Assembly: GCA_023460995.1 (NCBI GenBank)
Contig: JAEWOE010000006.1
Span: 248,001-312,000 of the forward strand
DNA: 64,000 bases
Reading direction: 5' to 3'
Origin: Bacillota bacterium
GTDB taxonomy: Bacteria; Bacillota_I; Bacilli_A; RF39; UBA660
Positions 25,069 through 32,988 of this stretch are shown piece after piece; the stretch's first letter is position 1, and the number at the start of each line of letters is the position of its first letter. The translations under genes were made by a program, and so were the position numbers. The notes beneath the pieces are model-generated. The model saw only the letters and a program-made list of their open reading frames with translations, was not told the DNA's origin and did not search any database.

Positions 25069-25136
25069 TTACTAACAGGTGATATTATGAAACGATGGCG
25101 TAATTCCTAAGAAATATTAAATTTAGGAGGAAATAT
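25061..25136 (+). promoter_or_regulatory. trpS leader: promoter, Trp leader ORF and Shine-Dalgarno-masking hairpin
   Basis: TGTTATAAT 25061-25069 and AGGTGAT precede a 7-codon ORF. The 3' end of the ORF (25104-25111, with TCCTAA) can pair with 25122-25129, which contains AGGA of the trpS ribosome site, as an 8-bp stem with two G-U pairs and a 10-nt loop. No T-box sequence is visible. A ribosome held at the Trp codon would cover the left arm and free the trpS ribosome site. The mechanism is inference. Confidence 0.55.
25087..25110 (+). CDS. seven-residue leader peptide MKRWRNS upstream of trpS
   Basis: ATG AAA CGA TGG CGT AAT TCC TAA follows a proper AGGTGAT and an extended -10 promoter, so it should be translated. 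One of seven codons is Trp, the rarest amino acid, and the next gene is tryptophanyl-tRNA synthetase. It could instead be a chance ORF or the fossil start of a lost gene. Confidence 0.5.
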   Translation: MKRWRNS

Positions 25137-26153
25137 ATGGAAAAGAAAATTTTAATGACAGGTGATAGACCAACAGGTAAATTACATTTGGGACACTATT
25201 TTGGTTCTATTCAAAATAGAGTGAAAATGCAATATGACTATGATACTTATATATTAATCGCTGATGTACAAGCGTTAACAGATAATTTCAATAATCCTGA
25301 TAAAGTAAGAAAAAGTGTTAAAGAATTAACACTAGATTATTTAGCTTCAGGAATCGATCCAAAACATTCGCACATTTATATTCAGTCAATGATACCAGAG
25401 ATAGCAGAACTTACTGTTTATTATTCTAATTTAGTTACGGTAGCGAGACTTTATCGTAATCCAACAACTAAGTTTGAAGCAGTTCAAAAAGAGAATATTT
25501 TTGGTAATAATGCTGAAGGTATAACATATGGCTTTTTAGGTTATCCTGTAAGTCAAGCTGCTGATATTACAGCTTTAGATGGTGATATTGTTCCAGTAGG
25601 AGAAGATCAACTTCCTCATATTGAACAAACAAGAGAAATAGTTAGAAAATTTAATAATATATATGGTGATACATTAAAAGAACCTAATGCTGTATTATCA
25701 TCTAATCCTAAAATTAAAGGACTAGATGGTAATGAAAAAATGGGTAAAAGTTTAGGAAATGCTATTTACTTATCTGATGATGAACAAACTGTAACTAAAA
25801 AAGTTATGAGTGCTGTAACTGATCCTAATAAAGTAAGAAAAGATGATCCAGCTAATCCAGATGTATGTATGGTTTATTACTATCATAAATTATTAAGTAG
25901 TAAAAATTTAGATACTATAAACTTTGAATGTAGAAAAGGTACTAGAGGTTGTGTAGGATGTAAGAAAGAATTAATTAATGAGTTAATGGAATTCTTAGGG
26001 CCTATTCAAGAGAAAAGAAGGTACTATGAGGAGCATCCAGAACTAGTAGATCAAATATTACTAGAAGGTACAGAAGCAGCCAGAAACCAGGCTAAAAACG
26101 TCATGAAGCGTGTTAAAAAAAGTATGGATTTAGATTATTTTGAAAAACAGTAG
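25137..26153 (+). CDS. trpS: tryptophanyl-tRNA synthetase
   Basis: The protein has 338 residues, the normal size for bacterial TrpRS. The class I signatures are PTGKLHLGHYFG (HIGH, residues 12-23) and EKMGKSLGNAI (KMSKS, near 200). It charges tRNA-Trp with tryptophan. A cysteine cluster (FECRKGTRGCVGCKKE) near residue 265 suits a zinc or structural site found in some TrpRS. AGGAGG precedes the ATG and is partly masked in the leader hairpin described for 25061-25136. Confidence 0.96.
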   Translation: MEKKILMTGDRPTGKLHLGHYFGSIQNRVKMQYDYDTYILIADVQALTDNFNNPDKVRKSVKELTLDYLASGIDPKHSHIYIQSMIPEIAELTVYYSNLVTVARLYRNPTTKFEAVQKENIFGNNAEGITYGFLGYPVSQAADITALDGDIVPVGEDQLPHIEQTREIVRKFNNIYGDTLKEPNAVLSSNPKIKGLDGNEKMGKSLGNAIYLSDDEQTVTKKVMSAVTDPNKVRKDDPANPDVCMVYYYHKLLSSKNLDTINFECRKGTRGCVGCKKELINELMEFLGPIQEKRRYYEEHPELVDQILLEGTEAARNQAKNVMKRVKKSMDLDYFEKQ

Positions 26154-26170
26154 TAAATACTGTTTTTTTT
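26145..26170 (+). terminator. rho-independent terminator
   Basis: AAACAGTA pairs with TACTGTTT across the trpS stop codon and is followed by a T-run. Confidence 0.8.
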
Positions 26171-26203
26171 AGGTTTTAATAAATAAATATTGTATATATA
26201 AGT

Positions 26204-27697
26204 ATGGATAAATATTTAGATACAATATTTGATGAAATAGATTCAAGTATAAAATTAGATAATAATCAAAAAGAAGTAGTTTTAGATAACAGTAATCATA
26301 TTATTGTTGTAGCTGGAGCAGGTTCAGGTAAAACGACAACAATTACAGCAAAAATAAAATACTTAGTAGAAATAAAAAAAGTATTACCTAAAGACATACT
26401 AGTTATCTCTTTTACAAATAAAGCAATAAATGAATTAAAAGAAAGAATTAATAATGATTTCAAAATAGACTGTTCCATATGTACTTTTCATAAATTCGCA
26501 TATGATATTCTTAAAAAATATGATAACAAATATAAAATAATCGCAAATCCTAAAGATATAATAAAGAAAATTATACTTGAGGATAACGAGACTAATAAAG
26601 TTATAAAAGAACTATTAAAAAACAAAAAGTATAAATTAAAAAGTAGCAAATACAGTACCGATATGAATTATTTTACTGAGTTTACTTTAGAAAATATAAG
26701 TTTATATAAAATGACTGATATTAATGATAAGCAAATAACTAATAAAAGAACACTAACTTATTTTAAATATTTAGAAAAAATAGTTTCAAAATACTCTACA
26801 TATTTAAAAAGTGAATACTTATTAGATTTTGAAGATATAGTTATTGAAGCTACTAAAATAGTGCAGTATATACCTCTTAAATACAAATATATAATTATTG
26901 ATGAATATCAAGATATATCATATAATAGGTTTAAACTTATTAAAAAGATATCAGATTTATATCAAGTAAAAACAATGGTTGTTGGTGATGACTGGCAAGC
27001 TATATTTTCTTTTGCAGGATCTAATGTTAACTTGTTCTTAAACTACAAACAAGTAATGAATGCTAAGATGTATATGATAGTTAATACATATCGTAATAGT
27101 CAAGAGTTAATAGATATAGCAGGTAACTTTATTATGAATAATAAAAAACTATTACAAAAAAAACTAATTTCAAATAATAAACTTAGTTTTCCAGTTGAGA
27201 TATATAGATATAAGAATAATATACATGAAATATTAATAATGATATTAAATAAGATTATAGGAGAAAGTGGTATTAATAAAAATATTCTTATTTTAGGAAG
27301 ATATAATATGGATATAAAACTTATTATAGGAAATAGTATTAAGGTAAAAAATGAAAAAATTATATATAAAAAATATCCTAATTTAAATATTACTTTCATG
27401 ACTGTTCATGCATCTAAAGGTCTTGGATATGATAATGTCATATTAATAAATATGATTAATGACACATATGGTTTTCCAAGTAAAATAGAAAATGATGAAA
27501 TTAAAGATATCCTAATAAATAAGTCTGACAGTATACTAGAAGAACGAAGATTATTCTATGTAGCCTTAACAAGAACAAAAAATAAAGTATATATATTAAC
27601 CAAAAATAAAAAAGAGTCTTCATTTGTTAAGGAAATAGCCAATAACACTAATGTATATTATGAAAGAAAAAATACTAAAAAAAATACACAATCATAA
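26204..27697 (+). CDS. UvrD/Rep-type superfamily 1 DNA helicase (compact)
   Basis: The protein has 497 residues, shorter than PcrA/UvrD (about 700+). Motifs in order: Q motif and Walker A VVAGAGSGKTTT (36-46), SFTNKAINELKERI, the Walker B equivalent IIIDEYQDIS (near 233), GDDWQAIFSFAGSN, NTYRNSQELIDIA, TVHASKGLGYDNVIL and RRLFYVALTRTKN. It should unwind DNA 3' to 5' using ATP. The insertion domains 1B and 2B are reduced. There is no ribosome site before ATG 26204, and a TATATA lies 6-11 nt ahead, so the mRNA may be leaderless. It is followed by an unknown gene with GAGGTGG, likely co-transcribed. Confidence 0.88.
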   Translation: MDKYLDTIFDEIDSSIKLDNNQKEVVLDNSNHIIVVAGAGSGKTTTITAKIKYLVEIKKVLPKDILVISFTNKAINELKERINNDFKIDCSICTFHKFAYDILKKYDNKYKIIANPKDIIKKIILEDNETNKVIKELLKNKKYKLKSSKYSTDMNYFTEFTLENISLYKMTDINDKQITNKRTLTYFKYLEKIVSKYSTYLKSEYLLDFEDIVIEATKIVQYIPLKYKYIIIDEYQDISYNRFKLIKKISDLYQVKTMVVGDDWQAIFSFAGSNVNLFLNYKQVMNAKMYMIVNTYRNSQELIDIAGNFIMNNKKLLQKKLISNNKLSFPVEIYRYKNNIHEILIMILNKIIGESGINKNILILGRYNMDIKLIIGNSIKVKNEKIIYKKYPNLNITFMTVHASKGLGYDNVILINMINDTYGFPSKIENDEIKDILINKSDSILEERRLFYVALTRTKNKVYILTKNKKESSFVKEIANNTNVYYERKNTKKNTQS

Positions 27698-27716
27698 AAT
27701 ATACTGAGGTGGATAT

Positions 27717-28616
27717 ATGAAAAACGCTATAAATTATTATTATAATTTAACGCCTTGCGATATTCGCCAAAGCAAAAACAAATATTATTTTGAATATGAA
27801 AATTTTAATTATGTTTTTGAAGAATGTTTTCGAACTACTGAAGAATTATATGAACTTTATAATTTAGAATACTATTTATATAACCAACAAATATATCTAC
27901 ACCAGTTTGTACTTAACAAAAGTAATGAAATAATAACAGAAGTTAATAATAAAAAATATGTATTATTAAGAAAAATAGTTAACAATGAAAATAAAATAAC
28001 TATTGAAGACTTAAAAAGATTCAATAGTATAAAAATACTAGCTAATTATAAAAATATAACCAAGAATGATTGGCGTAGTTTATGGACTATGAAAGTTGAT
28101 TATATTGAATATCAAATTGATTCTAATAAAAATCGTTTTAAAATAGTTAGTAATAATATTGATTACTTTATAGGAATAATAGAAACAGGTATTGCTTTAT
28201 TATTAAATAAATATACTGTAGATTTATATTTATCTCATAGAAGAGTAAAAGTTGATACTAAAGTTACTGATTTATATAACCCATTAAATATTATAATTGA
28301 TACAAGAATGAGAGATTTAAGTGAGTATTATAAAAACTTTGCTTTTAAGTATGATGTAAATGAAAATGATATATTAAATATATTAAATGACATTAATTAT
28401 TCAAACGATGAAAAAGTACTCTTTTTTATTAGGTTTCTTCTTCCATCTGATTTTTTAGATATATATGATGAAATATTATTAAATGGGGCAAGTGAAGATA
28501 CACTAAATTATGTTTTAAATAATGCTACAGAGTATGAGTATTTAATTAGACTAATATACTTAACATTATATAGAAATAGAATATTACCTGATATAGAATG
28601 GCTAAAAAAAATGTAA
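27717..28616 (+). CDS. hypothetical protein, possible degenerate CotS-like kinase fold
   Basis: The protein has 299 residues and follows the helicase by 19 nt. It is soluble, Tyr- and Asn-rich. The layout (YYFEYENFNYVFEECFRTTEELYELYNLEYYLYNQ, then KKYVLLRKIV, then WTMKVDYIEYQI) recalls the N-lobe and hinge of spore-coat CotS/aminoglycoside phosphotransferase-like proteins. LSHRRVKVDTKVTDLYNPLNIIID stands where HGDxxxxN would be. The catalytic Asp is not convincingly present, so it would be a pseudokinase. This is a weak assignment from pattern only. Confidence 0.45.
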   Translation: MKNAINYYYNLTPCDIRQSKNKYYFEYENFNYVFEECFRTTEELYELYNLEYYLYNQQIYLHQFVLNKSNEIITEVNNKKYVLLRKIVNNENKITIEDLKRFNSIKILANYKNITKNDWRSLWTMKVDYIEYQIDSNKNRFKIVSNNIDYFIGIIETGIALLLNKYTVDLYLSHRRVKVDTKVTDLYNPLNIIIDTRMRDLSEYYKNFAFKYDVNENDILNILNDINYSNDEKVLFFIRFLLPSDFLDIYDEILLNGASEDTLNYVLNNATEYEYLIRLIYLTLYRNRILPDIEWLKKM

Positions 28617-28634
28617 GATATACTATCTTACATT
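28610..28634. terminator. bidirectional terminator, 11-bp perfect stem
   Basis: AATGTAAGATA pairs with TATCTTACATT around TAC. It lies within the convergent ends of the 27717 gene and the NifU-type gene; T-run on the minus strand is strong. Confidence 0.75.
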
Positions 28635-28865
28635 AATTACTTCTTTTACAGTTGGGATTTCTTCTTTAATAGCGGCTTCAATACCATCTTTTAAAGTTAA
28701 ATCAAGCATGTGACAATTTGAACATGCTCCCATCATTCTTATATATACAACATTATCTTCGTACTTAACATATTCAATGTTACCGCCGTCATTAATTAAA
28801 AACGGTCTTAAACGGTCAATAATCTCAATTATTTTCTCTTCTTCTTTGTTTATTTCTTTATCCAT
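28623..28865 (-). CDS. NifU C-terminal-domain Fe-S scaffold protein
   Basis: The protein has 80 residues from ATG 28865, 5 nt after AGGTGA on the minus strand; a GTG and another ATG lie just upstream but would overlap that site. It is a single NifU-like domain: IIDRLRPFLINDGGNIEYV and then the cluster-binding CSNC in MMGACSNCHMLDLTLKDGIE. Such Nfu-type proteins carry a [4Fe-4S] cluster to target enzymes. Length and motif are typical of standalone Bacillota Nfu. Confidence 0.9.
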   Translation of the reverse strand: MDKEINKEEEKIIEIIDRLRPFLINDGGNIEYVKYEDNVVYIRMMGACSNCHMLDLTLKDGIEAAIKEEIPTVKEVINVR

Positions 28866-28965
28866 TTTCATCACCTACGCATTATTATATATTAAAATAT
28901 ATCATAAGTAAACACTTTAAAAAGGTTTTTATGTATGTTATAATACCGTTAGCGAGGTGATACAA

Positions 28966-29331
28966 GTGATCCCATATAAAAAAGGACAAACTGTGAAAGG
29001 AACTATTACTGGAATTGAAAAATACGGTGCCTTTGTATCGCTAGATGAGTATTATACAGGACTTATTCATATTTCAGAAATATCACATGGTTATGTAAAA
29101 GACATAAATGATTTTATAAAAATAGGAGATACTATATATGTTGAAGTTCTTGATGTAGATGAAGAACAATTTCAATTAAAACTAAGTATAAAGAATATTA
29201 CATATAAAAGAAATCCTTATGTACCAAAAAAGAAGATTAAAGAGACTAGTTTAGGATTTAAAACACTTGCTTATAAATTACCTATTTGGATAGAAGAAAA
29301 TTTAAAAAAACAAGAAAAAACTGTTAAATAG
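28966..29331 (+). CDS. S1-domain RNA-binding protein (YugI/CvfD-like)
   Basis: The protein has 121 residues from GTG 28966, chosen because GAGGTGAT lies 4-11 nt upstream; the GTG at 28957 overlaps that site. Residues 5-75 are an S1 domain (KGQTVKGTITGIEKYGAFVS, YTGLIHISEISHGYV, GDTIYVEVLDVDEE). A basic tail follows. Similar small S1 proteins in Bacillota associate with the 30S ribosomal subunit and act in stress. The promoter is TGTTATAAT at 28936-28944. Confidence 0.8.
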   Translation: MIPYKKGQTVKGTITGIEKYGAFVSLDEYYTGLIHISEISHGYVKDINDFIKIGDTIYVEVLDVDEEQFQLKLSIKNITYKRNPYVPKKKIKETSLGFKTLAYKLPIWIEENLKKQEKTVK

Positions 29332-29333
29332 TG

Positions 29334-29362
29334 TTGACAAACAATTATTATAATGATATATT
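29334..29362 (+). promoter_or_regulatory. promoter of first tRNA operon
   Basis: TTGACA 29334-29339, 17-nt spacer, TGA-TATATT with the hexamer at 29357-29362. Confidence 0.75.
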
Positions 29363-29384
29363 TAATTACGTCAACTGATTTTTC

Positions 29385-29461
29385 GGGCGATTAGCTCAGT
29401 TGGTTAGAGCACCTGCCTTACAAGCAGGGGGTCGTAGGTTCGAGTCCTACATCGCCCACCA
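29385..29461 (+). tRNA. tRNA-Val (TAC)
   Basis: Complete cloverleaf: acceptor GGGCGAT/ATCGCCC, anticodon loop CTTACAA, T-loop TTCGAGT, encoded CCA. First gene of a six-tRNA unit. Confidence 0.97.
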
Positions 29462-29469
29462 TATATTGT

Positions 29470-29545
<76 letters not shown>

Positions 29546-29568
29546 TTTTTATTATGACGAATACATAT

Positions 29569-29652
29569 GGAAGGATAGCGAAGTGGCTAAACGCGGCAGA
29601 CTGTAAATCTGTTCCTTCGGGTTCGATGGTTCGAATCCATCTCCTTCCACCA
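29569..29652 (+). tRNA. tRNA-Tyr (GTA)
   Basis: Acceptor GGAAGGA/TCCTTCC, anticodon loop CTGTAAA, long variable arm as in bacterial tRNA-Tyr, encoded CCA. Confidence 0.97.
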
Positions 29653-29683
29653 CTTTATTATTTGACATATGTAGGCAATACAT

Positions 29684-29758
29684 TGCCTCGTGGCCAAGCG
29701 GTAAGGCACCACACTTTGACTGTGGCATGCGCTAGTTCGAATCTAGCCGAGGCAGCCA
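29684..29758 (+). tRNA. tRNA-Gln (TTG)
   Basis: Acceptor TGCCTCG/CGAGGCA, anticodon loop CTTTGAC, discriminator G, encoded CCA. Confidence 0.96.
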
Positions 29759-29770
29759 TTTTTAATATTT

Positions 29771-29846
29771 GTCCCGTTAGCTCAGCCGGTAGAGCATTTG
29801 ACTTTTAATCAAAGGGTCGTGAGTTCGAATCTCGCACGGGACACCA
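29771..29846 (+). tRNA. tRNA-Lys (TTT)
   Basis: Acceptor GTCCCGT/ACGGGAC, anticodon loop CTTTTAA, T-loop TTCGAAT, encoded CCA. Confidence 0.97.
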
Positions 29847-29854
29847 TTTTATAT

Positions 29855-29943
29855 GCCTGAGTGGCGAAATTGGTAGACGCACAGGACTTAAAATCCTGCG
29901 GGAGTCAAATCCCATGCCGGTTCAAGTCCGGCCTTAGGCACCA
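29855..29943 (+). tRNA. tRNA-Leu (TAA)
   Basis: Acceptor GCCTGAG/CTTAGGC (one G-T pair), anticodon loop CTTAAAA, long class II variable arm, encoded CCA. Last gene of the first unit. Confidence 0.97.
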
Positions 29944-29954
29944 ATAAGTAAATT

Positions 29955-29977
29955 AACTCCTGTTAGGAGTTTTTTTA
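29955..29977 (+). terminator. terminator of first tRNA operon
   Basis: AACTCCT pairs with AGGAGTT around a GTT loop and is followed by seven Ts. Confidence 0.85.
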
Positions 29978-30046
29978 TAAATTTTATTAATTTATAAAGC
30001 ATATAATAGAATATCAAGAAAAATGTTCATTTTGTTAGGATTTTTG

Positions 30047-30076
30047 TTGACTTTTAAATTTTATTTATGCTATAAT
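30047..30076 (+). promoter_or_regulatory. promoter of second tRNA operon
   Basis: TTGACT 30047-30052, 18-nt spacer, TGC-TATAAT with the hexamer at 30071-30076. Confidence 0.85.
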
Positions 30077-30123
30077 CTACTTGTCTCTTGAAAAGAAGAG
30101 CACAAATCAACGAGTAAAAATGT

Positions 30124-30214
30124 GGAGAAATACCCAAGTCTGGTTGAAGGGACCGGTCTTGAAAACCGGGAGGTCGGAGACGGCGCGGGGGTTCGAATCC
30201 CTCTTTCTCCGCCA
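30124..30214 (+). tRNA. tRNA-Ser (TGA)
   Basis: Acceptor GGAGAAA/TTTCTCC, anticodon loop CTTGAAA, long class II variable arm, discriminator G, encoded CCA. Confidence 0.97.
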
Positions 30215-30244
30215 TTAATGTTTTGGCAAATAATAAATTTATAT

Positions 30245-30321
<77 letters not shown>

Positions 30322-30324
30322 TAT

Positions 30325-30400
30325 GGTTCCGTAGTGTAGTGGTTATCACGTCTGCCTGTCACGCAGAAGATCGCCGGTTCGAACCCGGTCGGAACCGCCA
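30325..30400 (+). tRNA. tRNA-Asp (GTC)
   Basis: Acceptor GGTTCCG/CGGAACC, anticodon loop CTGTCAC, discriminator G, encoded CCA. Confidence 0.97.
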
Positions 30401-30410
30401 TTTATTATTT

Positions 30411-30486
30411 GGCTCTGTAGCTCAGTCGGTAGAGCAAGGGACTGAAAATCCCTGTGTCGGTGGTTCGATTCCACTCGGAGCCACCA
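30411..30486 (+). tRNA. tRNA-Phe (GAA)
   Basis: Acceptor GGCTCTG/CGGAGCC, anticodon loop CTGAAAA, encoded CCA. Confidence 0.97.
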
Positions 30487-30520
30487 TTTTTTATTTAATA
30501 TAGAAAATAAAAATTTATCT

Positions 30521-30597
30521 GCGCTCGTAGCTCAATTGGATAGAGCATCTGACTACGGATCAGAAGGTTTCGGGTTCGACTCTTGACGAGCGCACCA
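30521..30597 (+). tRNA. tRNA-Arg (ACG)
   Basis: Acceptor GCGCTCG/CGAGCGC, anticodon loop CTACGGA (A34, normally deaminated to inosine), encoded CCA. The T-stem has two G-T pairs. Confidence 0.95.
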
Positions 30598-30610
30598 TTT
30601 AATTATTAAC

Positions 30611-30687
30611 CGGGAAATGGCTCAACTTGGTAGAGCACTTGGTTTGGGACCAAGGGGTTGCAGGTTCAAATCCTGTTTTCCCGACCA
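30611..30687 (+). tRNA. tRNA-Pro (TGG), integration target
   Basis: Acceptor CGGGAAA/TTTCCCG, anticodon loop TTTGGGA, encoded CCA. Its last 15 nt are the left copy of the 17-bp att repeat, so the gene stays whole after integration. The terminator that follows (30699-30723) belongs to the element side. Confidence 0.96.
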
Positions 30688-30689
30688 TT
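30673..30689 (+). repeat. left att repeat (17 bp, within tRNA-Pro)
   Basis: CTGTTTTCCCGACCATT, identical to 43233-43249. Confidence 0.9.
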
Positions 30690-30698
30690 CGATATATC

Positions 30699-30723
30699 AC
30701 CCTTACTTTATAAGGGTTTTTTT
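30699..30723 (+). terminator. terminator of second tRNA operon
   Basis: ACCCTTA pairs with TAAGGGT around CTTTA and is followed by Ts. It lies inside the element, which thus replaced the original tRNA terminator. Confidence 0.85.
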
Positions 30724-30739
30724 ATGGTCTAAAAGTACG

Positions 30740-30764
30740 TTGGTCTTGTTTTGGTCTTGTTTTG
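30740..30764 (+). repeat. left arm-type repeat of the element
   Basis: Two tandem units of TTGGTCTTGTT, 24 of 25 bp identical to 43105-43129 in the same orientation. The rest of 30724-30967 holds no gene that I can support. Confidence 0.65.
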
Positions 30765-30967
30765 GGGAAATAATTTTAAATTTTAAAAAGTTAAATTTGC
30801 ATGTTAAATTGACGTTATAATGAGAAAATAATTAGTTTTACTACTACGATTGGCAAACACGAACTTAATAGAATAGTGGTTTAGAGTAAGATATAAATTA
30901 AGTCACTATATATTTTTAATATAGCAATTAAATTTATTGTGTGAACATAGTCGAATTATAAATATAA

Positions 30968-30995
30968 TGATATAATGGTATTAGTAGGTGATAAA
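30968..30995 (+). promoter_or_regulatory. extended -10 and AGGTGAT before the first element gene
   Basis: TGATATAAT 30968-30976, then AGGTGAT, with ATG at 30996. The spacing is 19 nt, 3 more than in the exact modules. Confidence 0.5.
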
Positions 30996-32225
30996 ATGAA
31001 TGTATTACAAGTTTGTGATAGTTATGGATATGAAACAGGAATTTCTTCAATCATTAATTATAGCGAAAGATATAAAGTAATAACAAAATCTAATTTTCAA
31101 AATATTTCATATGTCTCATATGATGCTTTCATTATTGATATTGATGTTTTAGCTGAGGTAAAGGATATAGACAGTTTATTAAACAACATATATAAACAAA
31201 GTAAGCCTGTAATTTTTGTGTATCGTTCTCATAATCTTCCTGAAGATGAAGGAATGTTATACTTAGCTAAAAAATATGAAATTACGTTTAAACAGATGGA
31301 CTGTTCTATTATAGATACAAATAATTGGAATTTTAAACCTGAAGCTGAAGGAGATTTTGCATATTCTATTAACTCGAAAAAGGGTATTAATATTTGCGGT
31401 ATAAAGAATACAGAACAATATTATATTTCCAAACATAAAAATATTGTTATTATGCATGATACTGAGTGTAAATGGAATAATGGGACTCCGGATATATCTA
31501 AAACTGCCAACCTTTTAGAATTTTTATTTAGTATTAATGAAGAATATGAAAAATCTAGCCAGGCAGAGTGGGTAAACAGAATATCGATTTTGGATGATAA
31601 AGAATTGAACCTACAATTGGCAAAAAATAAATTAAAAATTGCAGAATTAGAAAAAGATAATAGTCTTATAGTAAATAAAATCAATAATAATAATTATTTT
31701 AAAAAGTTGCTATATACTACAGGCGACGAATTAGCATTTGTAGTTAGAGATGTATTAGGGGAAATATTAGGTATAAAAGTTGATGATATTGATAAGAAAA
31801 AACAAGATTTATATTTTAAATTAGACAATATAAATTTTTTAGTCGAAGTAAAAGGCGTAAATAGACCATATCAAAGAGATGACATAGGACAAGTCATGAG
31901 ACATGTTAATGATTATGCTTCTATTAACGGGATTTATGGTGAAGATATATTGAAAAAATGCAAAGGGTTATTGATTATAAATCCATATAACTTAAATGAT
32001 TTGGATAATAAAATAAAAAAAGAATTTTATAGTCAAGAAGTTAAGCAAGACGCAGAATATTATAATATTTGTACTATTGATGCAATTACTTTACTTAGTA
32101 TATATTCAAAATGGAGAAAAAATAAGGAAGATGTTGATTTGAAGGATATTATACTTAATAAAAGTTATAATGAACCTGATTTTATGGAAATAATAATGGA
32201 CGATTTAGAAGAATTTAAAAGTTAA
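30996..32225 (+). CDS. putative PD-(D/E)XK nuclease-like protein with Rossmann-like N-terminus
   Basis: The protein has 409 residues from ATG 30996. Residues 1-175 alternate strands and helices like a flavodoxin or class I glutamine amidotransferase fold (VLQVCDSYGYETGIS, YDAFIIDIDVL, KPVIFVYRS, KNIVIMHDTE) but lack a catalytic Cys-His pair. About 200-235 is a Lys/Glu-rich coiled coil. The C-terminal part has the restriction-endonuclease pattern D271...E284-V-K286 in FLVEVKGVNRPYQRDD, then QVMRHVNDY. This arrangement suggests a nucleic-acid-cutting effector, possibly antiviral, as first gene of the element next to a DUF3800 gene. Function is inference; the ExK motif is what I see. Confidence 0.55.
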   Translation: MNVLQVCDSYGYETGISSIINYSERYKVITKSNFQNISYVSYDAFIIDIDVLAEVKDIDSLLNNIYKQSKPVIFVYRSHNLPEDEGMLYLAKKYEITFKQMDCSIIDTNNWNFKPEAEGDFAYSINSKKGINICGIKNTEQYYISKHKNIVIMHDTECKWNNGTPDISKTANLLEFLFSINEEYEKSSQAEWVNRISILDDKELNLQLAKNKLKIAELEKDNSLIVNKINNNNYFKKLLYTTGDELAFVVRDVLGEILGIKVDDIDKKKQDLYFKLDNINFLVEVKGVNRPYQRDDIGQVMRHVNDYASINGIYGEDILKKCKGLLIINPYNLNDLDNKIKKEFYSQEVKQDAEYYNICTIDAITLLSIYSKWRKNKEDVDLKDIILNKSYNEPDFMEIIMDDLEEFKS

Positions 32226-32278
32226 TTATATTTAACTAATCTTATTAATTTTAGGAAAAGTATAATGTAGGTGAAAAA

Positions 32279-32932
32279 ATGTCAAAGTATAAATTAATTT
32301 TGGATGAATCAGGAAATTTTGATGATAAATAAGAAAGATATATTATAATAGGCGGGGTTTTATTCAAATCTGAAGATGAAGAAGAATTGTCTAAATATTT
32401 TACGCCAATACATAAAAGATATTGTGAGATATTAGAGGTTAATGAGTTGCATGCATCTTCTTCATCAAAATCAAAAAAGATTATGGACTGTTTATTTTCT
32501 CATATAGTAATGAATGACAAAATAAAGGCAATAGTATATATAATAGATAAAAAGAATTCCTATATATTTAATTTATATGATAAAAAATCATTTAAATATA
32601 ATAAAGCTATAGAATGGCTTTTAAAGGATATGACTCAAAAAGGTGTAATAAATATATATAGTGATCAAATTGAAATTAAAATAGATAATATAAATATAAA
32701 AAAAGAGGAAATTAGAAATTGGAATTGGTTACCAGCTAATTTTAAATTCGTTAAAGAAATAGTTGAAGCAGATTCAAAAAATGTTATATGTATTCAACTA
32801 GCAGACTACATTGTAAATTCTTTTAGTAAAAACGATGTATTTGATGTAAAATCTATACGAAATCAACTTTTAAATCCTATTATTTTAACTTTCCTAAAAA
32901 ATACAGAAGAAGAATATTTAATTAAAAAGTAA
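32279..32932 (+). pseudogene. DUF3800 protein interrupted by one in-frame TAA
   Basis: From ATG 32279 (AGGTGA upstream) the reading frame starts with the DUF3800 signature KLILDESGNFDD, meets a TAA at 32330-32332 (codon 18), and continues in the same frame to 32932 with ERYIIIGGVLF, ELHASSSSKSKK and the closing motif CIQLADYIVNSF. DUF3800 proteins have an RNase H-like fold with acidic active-site residues and occur in mobile and defence contexts. All parts are present, so one substitution (for example from AAA, CAA or GAA) explains the break. A restart at ATG 32483 would lose the first catalytic Asp. Confidence 0.8.
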
Positions 32933-32988
32933 GACGCTATCACTATTTAAAATGAATTAGTTGTTATTTATGAATGGAGGTATATGTG

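Noticed and set aside
25081..25136. T-box riboswitch before trpS
   Set aside because: The leader is only about 60 nt and the T-box core (GGTGGNACCGCG-like) and specifier loop are absent.
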